Below are positions 28,610-35,670 of a stretch of 35,670 nucleotides of DNA, piece after piece (positions within the stretch are counted from its first letter, which is position 1; each line of letters opens with the position of its first letter). Source of the stretch: a virus; IMG/VR virus record IMGVR_UViG_3300025120_000219, positions 1 through 35,670 of that record; one strand, written 5' to 3'. Under the pieces are notes generated by a model. The model did not search any database. It was not told the origin of the DNA and saw only the letters and a list, made by a program, of their open reading frames with translations. The position numbers and the translations under genes are program-made.

Positions 28610-29283
28610 TGGCACTTACTTCCTATTCAGAATTAAAATCTTCTGTAGCTAATTGGCTCAACAGATCAGATTTAACCACAGAAATTCAAGACGACTTTAT
28701 TACACTTACAGAAGCGGATATTAATTCTAAATTAAGAATAAGATCCATGATCGCACAAGCTAGTATTACTATTGATGCAGAAACGGAAAACTTACCTGCT
28801 GGATTTTTGCAAATAAGAGATTTTTATATTCTATCAGGTGCAACTAAAATACCTTTACGATATGTAACTCCTTCACAAATGGATCAGCTCAAAGGAACTT
28901 CCGTTACTGGATGCCCTAGCGCATATACTATTTTAGGAGATACTTTAAGATTTATGCCAAAACCAGATGCTTCTTATTCTGGTATTTTAAATTATTACAA
29001 AACCTTTGACCCATTATCAGATAGCAATACTTCCAATTTTATTTTATCAAGTCACCCTGCTATTTATTTGTATGGATCTTTATTTCATGCCAGTAACTTT
29101 TTAGGAGGCATAGATCCAAAGCAAGTATCAGTATGGCAAAGTATGTATGCCACTGCATTAGAACGATTAGAATTAAATGATAGAGAAGATCAGTTTTCTG
29201 GTTCTCCTTTACAAATAAGATCAGAAGATACAGTAGCAGCACCTTTTTCAGATAGTTATATCTCTACTACAAACTCATCTTAA
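28609..29283 (+). CDS. Head-tail adaptor protein (SU10 adaptor-type)
   Basis: 224 aa. SYSELKSSVANWLNRSDLTTEIQDDFITLTEADINSKLRIRSM, LPAGFLQIRDFYIL, LRYVTPSQMD, YTILGDTLRFMPKPDASYSGILNYYKTFDPLSD, NFILSSHPAIYLYGSLFHASNFLG: the full signature of phage adaptor proteins of the SU10 type. It would join the portal ring to the nozzle. Confidence 0.85.
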   Translation: MALTSYSELKSSVANWLNRSDLTTEIQDDFITLTEADINSKLRIRSMIAQASITIDAETENLPAGFLQIRDFYILSGATKIPLRYVTPSQMDQLKGTSVTGCPSAYTILGDTLRFMPKPDASYSGILNYYKTFDPLSDSNTSNFILSSHPAIYLYGSLFHASNFLGGIDPKQVSVWQSMYATALERLELNDREDQFSGSPLQIRSEDTVAAPFSDSYISTTNSS

Positions 29284-29288
29284 TTATT

Positions 29289-30773
29289 ATGCAATTACCT
29301 TTTGGCGAATGGCTACCAGATCAGCCAGAACATAACAATCCTGGAGCAACCATAGCAACTAATGTGTATCATGCACAGTCTAGTTATAAGCCAGTTAAAG
29401 GATTAGTAGCTTACAGTGGAACATCCAATGTAACACAAAATGCAAAAGGTGCAGGATCATTTAGAGATAATACCAATACAGTTTTTACTTTTGTAGGAAC
29501 AAAAAATAATATTTACAAATTAACTTCAGGAACTTTTGCTTCTGTTAAAGGAAGTTTAACAATCTCTGGATCTGATATAGATTTTTTTACATTTACTCAA
29601 TTTGGACAATACATCATAGCAAGTAATGGAGTTAATCCTCCTATGTATTATTTAATGGGTACTTCAACTAATTTTGCTACTTTGCAATCACTTGCCAATG
29701 CTTCTGGTTCAGGAACAGTACCAGCTAAATTTAAAGTTTCAGGAGTAGTTAGGGATTTTTTAATTACAGGAAATATTGAAAACGCAAAAAACAGAGTTCA
29801 GTGGTCAGGCATCAATGACATATCTGTTTGGGAGGCAGGTTCTAAATCTTCTGACTTACAAGACTTACCTGGATCTGGTGGAGAAGTAGTCGCTATTACA
29901 TCTGGAGAAATTGGTTATATTTTTAGACAAGACCAAATTACTAGATTAGATTTTGTTGGAGGTGCAACTGTATTTCGTTTTTCAGTAATCTCTCCTAATA
30001 GAGGAGCTGTCTATGGACAAACAGTTTGTCAAGATAATAGACAAGTATTCTTTTATGCTTCCGATGGATTTTATCAAATTAATGGAGATCAAATTCTTCC
30101 GATTGGTGCAGAAAAAGTAAATAGGTTTTTTGATAACGATTTAAACAAAGCTTACACAGATAGAATTACAGCAGCAGTAGATCCTTTCAATCAATTAGCT
30201 ATTTGGTTATACCCAAGTAAAAATAATCCTAATACGACAGGACTTTGTGATCGTTTATTGATTTACAATTATGTTACACAAAAATGGTCGGTTGCAGAAA
30301 TTCAAGCATCACAAATATTTAAACAATTTGTAGTTGCGAACACAGTGGAGTTGATGGATATTATATCTGAAAACTTAGATGAAATTAACATTTCTTTAGA
30401 CACTGCCTTTTGGACAAGTGGTCATTTGTATTTAGGTGCAATAGACGCAAACTTTAAAGCAGCTATTTTTTCAGGTAAAACTTTAGAAGCAGAACTAGAA
30501 ACTTCTGAGAGAGAACCTATTCCTGGATCAATATCTAATATTACTGGAATAAGACCTATTGTAGATGCTTCTGCAACTGTAACTATTAAAACAAGAAACA
30601 GATTGGCAGACACACCTACTGAAAGTTCTATTTCTTCTATGAACTCTACCGGTTTAAATCCAGTACGACAATCTGGAAGATATTTTAGAGCTAATGTAAA
30701 AATTCCAGCAGAAACTATTTGGAATCATGCACAAGGCATAGATTTAATTGTAGCTCCTGGAGGAAAACGATGA
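29289..30773 (+). CDS. Tail nozzle / DNA-stabilization protein (P22 gp10-like)
   Basis: 494 aa. It starts QLPFGEWLPDQPEHNNPGATIATNVY, then repeated beta-blades (YKPVKGLVAYSGTS, NNIYKLTSGTFASVKG, VQWSGINDISVWEAG, GEVVAITSGEIGYIFRQDQITRLDFVGG, VFFYASDGFYQINGDQILPIGAEKVNRFF). This beta-propeller pattern belongs to the gp10-like packaged DNA stabilization / nozzle proteins of podoviruses. It extends the tail channel under the adaptor. Its stop overlaps the next ATG (ATGA). Confidence 0.8.
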   Translation: MQLPFGEWLPDQPEHNNPGATIATNVYHAQSSYKPVKGLVAYSGTSNVTQNAKGAGSFRDNTNTVFTFVGTKNNIYKLTSGTFASVKGSLTISGSDIDFFTFTQFGQYIIASNGVNPPMYYLMGTSTNFATLQSLANASGSGTVPAKFKVSGVVRDFLITGNIENAKNRVQWSGINDISVWEAGSKSSDLQDLPGSGGEVVAITSGEIGYIFRQDQITRLDFVGGATVFRFSVISPNRGAVYGQTVCQDNRQVFFYASDGFYQINGDQILPIGAEKVNRFFDNDLNKAYTDRITAAVDPFNQLAIWLYPSKNNPNTTGLCDRLLIYNYVTQKWSVAEIQASQIFKQFVVANTVELMDIISENLDEINISLDTAFWTSGHLYLGAIDANFKAAIFSGKTLEAELETSEREPIPGSISNITGIRPIVDASATVTIKTRNRLADTPTESSISSMNSTGLNPVRQSGRYFRANVKIPAETIWNHAQGIDLIVAPGGKR

Positions 30774-30919
30774 GCGATACAATAGATATAGATAATGTTC
30801 GTTACTCAATTGAAACACAAGAATTTTTTCAAAGACAAATTGAAGAAGCAGTAAATACCTTAATTAACAAAAACAATACAGAATCCAATAAAGAATTTAG
30901 TTGGTTTATGGGAGATTAA
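30770..30919 (+). CDS. 49-aa acidic coil protein (hypothetical)
   Basis: ATG 30770 overlaps the nozzle stop and follows AGGAAAACG; the upstream ATG at 30719 lies well inside the nozzle gene. IDIDNVRYSIETQEFFQRQIEEAVNTLINK is helical; ends with FSWFMGD. Unknown; possibly a tail-assembly chaperone. Confidence 0.5.
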   Translation: MSDTIDIDNVRYSIETQEFFQRQIEEAVNTLINKNNTESNKEFSWFMGD

Positions 30920-30921
30920 AC

Positions 30922-33474
30922 ATGGCAGGAATAAAAGATTATTCAACTACTCAATCAGATAACACTACACTAAATGGAATTGATACAGCAGAAGGAATGT
31001 TACCTTCTAATCTGAACAATGCCATTAGAGCTTTGATGAAAAATACCAGAGAATGGTTTAATGATGCACAGTGGGTAGAGTATGGAGATGGAAACGGAGC
31101 TTACACAGCAGCTTATGCAAGTGGAACTTCATTTACTATAAATGGTATTAATGTTTCTGCTATTTATCATGTTGGAAGAAGAATTAAGTTAATAGCTTCT
31201 ACTCCAGGCACAATTTTTGGAACAATAACAGGAGTTTCATTTTCAAGTAATACAACAGTCGTAGTATCTTGGGATTCAGGATCTTTATCTAGTGAAACTA
31301 TTACTGCTGTTTATGTGGGTGCTTTATCAAAAACAAATAATTCTATACCGACAGAAGTTATTGGTACAGGTAATATTGCAGATAGTGCAATAACTTCAGC
31401 TAAAATTGCTAACAGTACAATAGTTGCAGATGACTTAGCTTCAAATGCAATTACTACAGCTAAAATTACTGATGGAAATGTTACTCAATCAAAATTAGCT
31501 TCAGATTCAGTAAATGGAACTAAGATTGCAGACGATAGTATAAATTCTGAACATTATGTAGATGCTTCAATAGACACAGCTCATATTGCAGACGCACAAA
31601 TTACTCTTGCTAAACTTGCAAGTAATTCAGTCAACTCATCAAAAATTGTAGATGACTCAATAGTTAATGCAGATATAAATTCTTCAGCAGCAATAAACTT
31701 TTCTAAAATGGAAAATCTTACTACTGCTAGAGCTTTAGTTTCAGATGGTAGTGGAGATGTATCTGTTAGTGCAGTTACATCAACTGAAATAGGACACTTA
31801 GATGGAGTAAGCTCAAATATACAAGATCAAATAGATGCTAAAGGTGCTTCTAATGCTAACTTAACAGCGATTGGTAATTTAGCAAAAACAGATGGCAATA
31901 TTATTGTTGGTAATGGATCAACTTGGGTAGCAGAAAGTGGTGCTACTGCAAGAACTTCTTTAGGAGTAGGTTCTATTGCAACACAAGCAGCAAACAATGT
32001 TTCTATATCTGGTGGATCTGTTACAGGATTAGGTTCTCCATCTTCTAATTCAGATGCAGCAACCAAATCTTATGTAGATGATTTAATAGCTGGATTAAGA
32101 ACTAGAGTTATTGCAGAATGTGCTTCAACAGCTAATATAAATTTATCAAATGGTTTAGAAGCTGGTGATGCAATTGATGGTGTAACACTTGTTGCAGGAG
32201 ATAGAGTTTTAGTTAAAAATCAAAGCACAGCTACAGAAAATGGTTTATACCTTGCAGTAGGTTCTGGTGCAGGAGCAGCATCAAGAGATCCAGAACATGA
32301 TACTATTGCAGAATTATCTGGTGGCATGGTTGTAGTAAATCAAGGTTCGGTAAATGATAATAAAATATTTTTATGTACGACAGACACTGATGCAACATTA
32401 GGATCTACCAGCATTACCTACACAACTATAACTCCACAAAATGTGGGAACAGTAACTTCAATAGCAACTGGCACAGGAATTGATGGAGGTACAATTACAT
32501 CTTCTGGAACAATAGCAATTGATTCAACTGTTGCTACACTTTCTGGAACACAAACTTTAACAAACAAAACTTTAACTACTCCTAAAATTGGTACTTCTAT
32601 TTTAGATACTAATGGAAATGAGTTGGCTAAATTAACAGCTACAGGATCAGCAGTTAATGAATTTACAGTAGCTAATGCTGCATCTAATGGTAGTCCAACT
32701 TTATCATCAACAGGTGGCGATACTAATATTGATTTAGATTTATTAGCCAAAGGAACAGGTCATGTAACTATAAGAGGTAATACTAATTCTGGTGCTGTTC
32801 AGTTTAATTGTGAATCTAATTCTCATGGTCAAATAGTAAAATCTCAACCACATTCAGCTGCTGTTACCAACACCATGTTGTTACCTGCTGGTGCTAGTTC
32901 AACTTTAGTATCTTTAGTTTCAACAGATACACTTACCAATAAAACTCTAACATCTCCTAAAATTAATGAAGATGTTGCAGTAACTTCTACTGCTACAGAA
33001 TTAAATATACTTGATGGAGCAACTGTAGTTGTTGGAGAAATAAATGCTTTAGATTTAGGATCAACAGCAGTAGGAACGGCAATAGCAAGTAAGGCTGTAA
33101 TTTTAGATTCTAATAAAGATTATACAGGCATAAGAAGATTAAGTGTAACAAGAGCAAACATTCCACAAGTAGCATTGTCATCTTCATCAAATGCTGTAGC
33201 TTGGGATGCTTCTGCTGCACCAAACGCATTTCATCTCACAACTGAAAACACTACTTTTTCTGCACCAAGCAACAATGTTGAAGGTGCTTTTATCTCTATT
33301 GAAATAAATTACAATGGAAGTCACTCAATAGCTTTCAATACCATATTTGAATTTGCAGCATCAACTGCACCAACATTTACTTCATCAGATGGCAAGACAG
33401 ACATATTAGTATTTAGATACAATGGTGCTGTATGGCAAGAGGTAGGTAGAACATTAAACCTAAGTGAAAGTTAA
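30922..33474 (+). CDS. Tail fibre / tailspike protein
   Basis: 850 aa from ATG 30922 (the upstream ATG 30901 is inside the preceding gene). The N-terminus (residues about 1-100) has MLPSNLNNAIRALMKNTREWFNDAQWVEYG, the usual attachment start of pelagic phage fibres. Residues about 153-265 are imperfect 10-12-residue repeats (such as ADSAITSAKIANSTIVADDL and ASDSVNGTKIADDSI). Later come two copies of LTNKTLT[TS]PKI and a LLAKGTGHVTIRGNT block. Beta-helical trimer with receptor contact at the end is expected. No autocleavage domain seen. Confidence 0.85.
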   Translation: MAGIKDYSTTQSDNTTLNGIDTAEGMLPSNLNNAIRALMKNTREWFNDAQWVEYGDGNGAYTAAYASGTSFTINGINVSAIYHVGRRIKLIASTPGTIFGTITGVSFSSNTTVVVSWDSGSLSSETITAVYVGALSKTNNSIPTEVIGTGNIADSAITSAKIANSTIVADDLASNAITTAKITDGNVTQSKLASDSVNGTKIADDSINSEHYVDASIDTAHIADAQITLAKLASNSVNSSKIVDDSIVNADINSSAAINFSKMENLTTARALVSDGSGDVSVSAVTSTEIGHLDGVSSNIQDQIDAKGASNANLTAIGNLAKTDGNIIVGNGSTWVAESGATARTSLGVGSIATQAANNVSISGGSVTGLGSPSSNSDAATKSYVDDLIAGLRTRVIAECASTANINLSNGLEAGDAIDGVTLVAGDRVLVKNQSTATENGLYLAVGSGAGAASRDPEHDTIAELSGGMVVVNQGSVNDNKIFLCTTDTDATLGSTSITYTTITPQNVGTVTSIATGTGIDGGTITSSGTIAIDSTVATLSGTQTLTNKTLTTPKIGTSILDTNGNELAKLTATGSAVNEFTVANAASNGSPTLSSTGGDTNIDLDLLAKGTGHVTIRGNTNSGAVQFNCESNSHGQIVKSQPHSAAVTNTMLLPAGASSTLVSLVSTDTLTNKTLTSPKINEDVAVTSTATELNILDGATVVVGEINALDLGSTAVGTAIASKAVILDSNKDYTGIRRLSVTRANIPQVALSSSSNAVAWDASAAPNAFHLTTENTTFSAPSNNVEGAFISIEINYNGSHSIAFNTIFEFAASTAPTFTSSDGKTDILVFRYNGAVWQEVGRTLNLSES

Positions 33475-33477
33475 AAT

Positions 33478-34107
33478 ATGTATGCACTAGTAGAAAACAA
33501 TCAAATAATAAAATTTATTAACCATCCTAAAGCTATGGTTATAGGAGATGTACAGTACCCAGCTAAAATATTTCAGCTTTGGTCAAAATTAGAATTAAAC
33601 GCAATAGGTTTATATGAGGTTATCTTTGATGACTCTAATAAAAAAGATGAAGCATTTTACATTAACACTAATCAAGGTTTTACTTATGATGCAGATGCAG
33701 GAACTGTAACCGCAGCTTATGGAACAGCTATAGCTAAAGCTATTGAAGACACTTTCTGGACACAAAATGAAATTAATGATGGAAAAGCACCAGAAGGTAT
33801 TTCACCTGGCGATGTAAAAACTAAAGGTTTAAAAACAAATCACAAAAACCATTTTAATGTAGAAGCAGCAGGTCTATTAGCTCCTACAGATTGGTATGTG
33901 GTTAAAGCAACCGAAGTTTCAGATTATTCAGTACCTAGTGCTGTTACTACTTACAGAGCAGCAGTTAGAACTAAAGTTAATGCAATGGAAACTGCAATAG
34001 ATAATTGTGCCAATGTAAATGCTCTTATAACTTTACTTACCTACACAATGCAAGATGATGGTACAATTACTAGACCACTTGGAGAGTTTCCAGATAAGGT
34101 AGTTTAA
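33478..34107 (+). CDS. Tail fibre-associated / assembly protein (DUF4376-like)
   Basis: 209 aa. An N-terminal ALVENNQIIKFINHPKAMVIGDVQYPAKIFQLWSKLELNAIGLYEV is followed by a late helical region VTTYRAAVRTKVNAMETAIDNCANVNALITLL. This matches the general style of phage tail fibre assembly proteins with a YALVxNxxIxxxxxxPKAM start. It follows the fibre gene, as assembly chaperones do. Confidence 0.65.
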   Translation: MYALVENNQIIKFINHPKAMVIGDVQYPAKIFQLWSKLELNAIGLYEVIFDDSNKKDEAFYINTNQGFTYDADAGTVTAAYGTAIAKAIEDTFWTQNEINDGKAPEGISPGDVKTKGLKTNHKNHFNVEAAGLLAPTDWYVVKATEVSDYSVPSAVTTYRAAVRTKVNAMETAIDNCANVNALITLLTYTMQDDGTITRPLGEFPDKVV

Positions 34108-34108
34108 T

Positions 34109-35670
34109 ATGCCTTTTATACTTGGAACTAACTCTATAAAAGACACAGGCTACAATGTAGATAATTCATTAAGGTTTAATAAAGCAAGTGGTGATTATCT
34201 AAACAGAACACAAGGAACACCTACTAGTAGAAGAACATTTACTTACAGTGGTTGGATAAAAATTTCTGAGTTAAATATTTATAATATTTTATTTGAATCT
34301 GCTAATGGCTCTCATAATTTTCAAATGGTTATTCAAAATGATGGTAATGGTAATGATTTTAGAGTGTACGATTATGATGGTTCAACTAATTTAAGTTTAA
34401 GAACTACTCAGGCTTTTAGAGATGTATCAGCTTGGTATCATATCGTATTGGCAGTAGATACAACACAAAGTACTGCATCTAATAGAGTAAAATTATATGT
34501 TAATGGAACAAGGGTTACTGCTTTTGATACAGAAACTTATATGAATCAAAATTATGACACTGCTTTTGCTAATGGTGTAAATATGCAAATAGGTCGCCAA
34601 CAATCAGCTAGTGATTATTTTCAAGGATATATGTGTGAAGTTGTTTTTATTGATGGATCTCAATTAGCCGCAGATTCTTTTGGAGAATTTGATTCAGACT
34701 CTCCAACTATATGGAAACCAATAGATGTATCAGGTTTAACTTTTGGAACAAACGGATTTTATTTACCATTTACTAATAAAGGTAAAATTCACACTGTAAC
34801 TGCTAATGGCGGTGTTCATCATGAAACAGATCAAAAAAAATTAGGATCTTCATCAATTGAATTTGATGGTAATGGAGATTATTTAAGTGTTAATGATATT
34901 GGACAATTTGTTTTTGAACAAGATTTTACAGTAGAATTTTTTGCAAGACTAGGGGATCAAGCAGATAATTATACTACAATAATGGATGATCCAGCCAACC
35001 ACAGATTTAGAGTGAACCTTGGATCGGCTGCTACTTCTGCACCTAAATTAACTTTTTATTCAGCAGTTTGGGATGCTCATACTTCTGGAACATCTGATAT
35101 AGGGGATGGTGCTTGGCATCATTGCGCTATTGTTAGAGATAATGGAACATTAAGAATTTTTGTTGATGGCTCACAAGAAAATACTAGAGCAAGTTCAGGT
35201 GGACTTGTTGATGTAACAGGAGTTCTTGAAATTGGTAGGTATAATGGTGGAGCTAACTTACAATATGAGGGATATTTAGATGAAATAAGAATTTCTAATA
35301 TAGCAAGATACACTTCTGGTTTTACACCTACTACTTCTGCTTTTGCAGATGATGAATTTACAAGATTACTAATACACTCAAACACTACCGATGGCAGTAC
35401 AACTTTCACTGATTCTAGCGGAGTGGCTGGTGGAATGGGTAATGATGAAAGTGGAAATAATAATGATTTTATATCAAACAATATAAATAGTAGTGTAGAT
35501 CAATCTACTGATACCTGTACAAATAATTTTGCAACCATGAATCCGCTTGATAATTTTTATGCTGGTTCTACATTTAGTGAAGGTAATTTACAATTTGTAA
35601 CAACCAATGGAAATTATACTTTTAACACTTCTACTTTCGGAGTATCTAGTGGTAAATGGTATGCAGAAGT
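34109..35670 (+). CDS. LamG/SPRY-type tail adhesin, truncated by window edge
   Basis: ATG 34109, frame open for 520 codons to the window end. It has two concanavalin/LamG-like domains. The first covers about residues 20-200 (SLRFNKASGDYLNRTQG, FTYSGWIKISEL, AWYHIVLAVDTTQ, YVNGTRVTAF, YFQGYMCEVVFIDGSQL). The second covers about 247-400 (SSIEFDGNGDYLSVND, FTVEFFARL, GAWHHCAIVRDNGTLRIFVDG, YEGYLDEIRISNIARY). From about residue 476 a third domain begins (MNPLDNFYAGSTFSEGNLQF, GVSSGKWYAEV), the start of the SPRY-type domain. The C-terminal end of such a domain is at position 1, so the gene most likely continues there after a short gap. Carbohydrate-binding adhesin role inferred. Confidence 0.8.
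   Translation, partial: MPFILGTNSIKDTGYNVDNSLRFNKASGDYLNRTQGTPTSRRTFTYSGWIKISELNIYNILFESANGSHNFQMVIQNDGNGNDFRVYDYDGSTNLSLRTTQAFRDVSAWYHIVLAVDTTQSTASNRVKLYVNGTRVTAFDTETYMNQNYDTAFANGVNMQIGRQQSASDYFQGYMCEVVFIDGSQLAADSFGEFDSDSPTIWKPIDVSGLTFGTNGFYLPFTNKGKIHTVTANGGVHHETDQKKLGSSSIEFDGNGDYLSVNDIGQFVFEQDFTVEFFARLGDQADNYTTIMDDPANHRFRVNLGSAATSAPKLTFYSAVWDAHTSGTSDIGDGAWHHCAIVRDNGTLRIFVDGSQENTRASSGGLVDVTGVLEIGRYNGGANLQYEGYLDEIRISNIARYTSGFTPTTSAFADDEFTRLLIHSNTTDGSTTFTDSSGVAGGMGNDESGNNNDFISNNINSSVDQSTDTCTNNFATMNPLDNFYAGSTFSEGNLQFVTTNGNYTFNTSTFGVSSGKWYAE

Noticed and set aside
31381-31710. Tandem repeat array in the fibre gene as a mobile or CRISPR-like element
   Set aside because: The repeats are imperfect at DNA level and in frame as 10-12-residue protein repeats of a fibre shaft.

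Overview
The window reads as a nearly complete genome of a small, AT-rich, short-tailed (podovirus-type) temperate phage. No tape-measure protein, contractile sheath or long-tail gene is visible. It carries a terminase pair, a large portal, a scaffold, a DUF5309-type major capsid protein, an SU10-type adaptor, a P22-gp10/nozzle-like protein and internal virion proteins. I see no DNA polymerase, primase, helicase or RNA polymerase. Strong AT bias, dense packing of 30-100 aa genes, LamG/SPRY-type tail proteins, many tiny Lys-rich virion-type proteins and the missing replisome resemble marine alphaproteobacterial (SAR11-type, HTVC010P-like) phages; host and relationship are inferences.

Layout. 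Positions 1-10288 (+) hold the end of the late region: tail proteins, GNAT-like protein, internal/ejection proteins, a PD-(D/E)XK nuclease, T4-type lysozyme, holin candidates and many small genes. Positions 10289-10785 are non-coding and look like an attP: a perfect 15-bp symmetric core sharing 11 bases with the anticodon loop of the tRNA-Thr gene at 24910-24985, flanked on both sides by GATAAC-type repeats, plus a strong terminator. A tyrosine integrase follows (10786-11916, +) with both usual active-site histidines apparently replaced.

Positions 11953-16088 (-) form the lysogeny/recombination arm: XRE repressor, LexA-like winged-helix protein, DUF3310 protein, a small protein ending in an SSB-type EEIPF tip, a single-strand annealing protein, a RecB/Cas4-like nuclease, and a repressor-like protein at 16088. 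Its divergent promoter region (16118-16173) has one palindromic TTGCAA that can serve as the -35 of promoters in both directions, and a palindromic operator over the leftward one.

Positions 16190-18825 (+) are the early operon: small proteins, a nuclease-like protein overlapped with an MT-A70 adenine methyltransferase, a helix-turn-helix protein that may be the replication initiator, an AT-rich repeat with a perfect DnaA box (candidate origin), and a sigma-region-4-like regulator. Positions 18943-20109 (-) are a second leftward operon of unknown small genes. Its promoter shares an upstream element with that of the RecB-like gene.

Positions 20213-35670 (+) hold packaging, head and tail genes. 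The last gene (34109 to the edge) breaks off early in a SPRY-type domain, and the window opens with what looks like the C-terminal end of such a domain. The two ends therefore probably belong to one gene, with a short missing segment, so the genome is probably circular or circularly permuted in assembly. In the lytic cycle the late genes would be read from the terminase through the tail genes, across the junction and on to about 10.3 kb.
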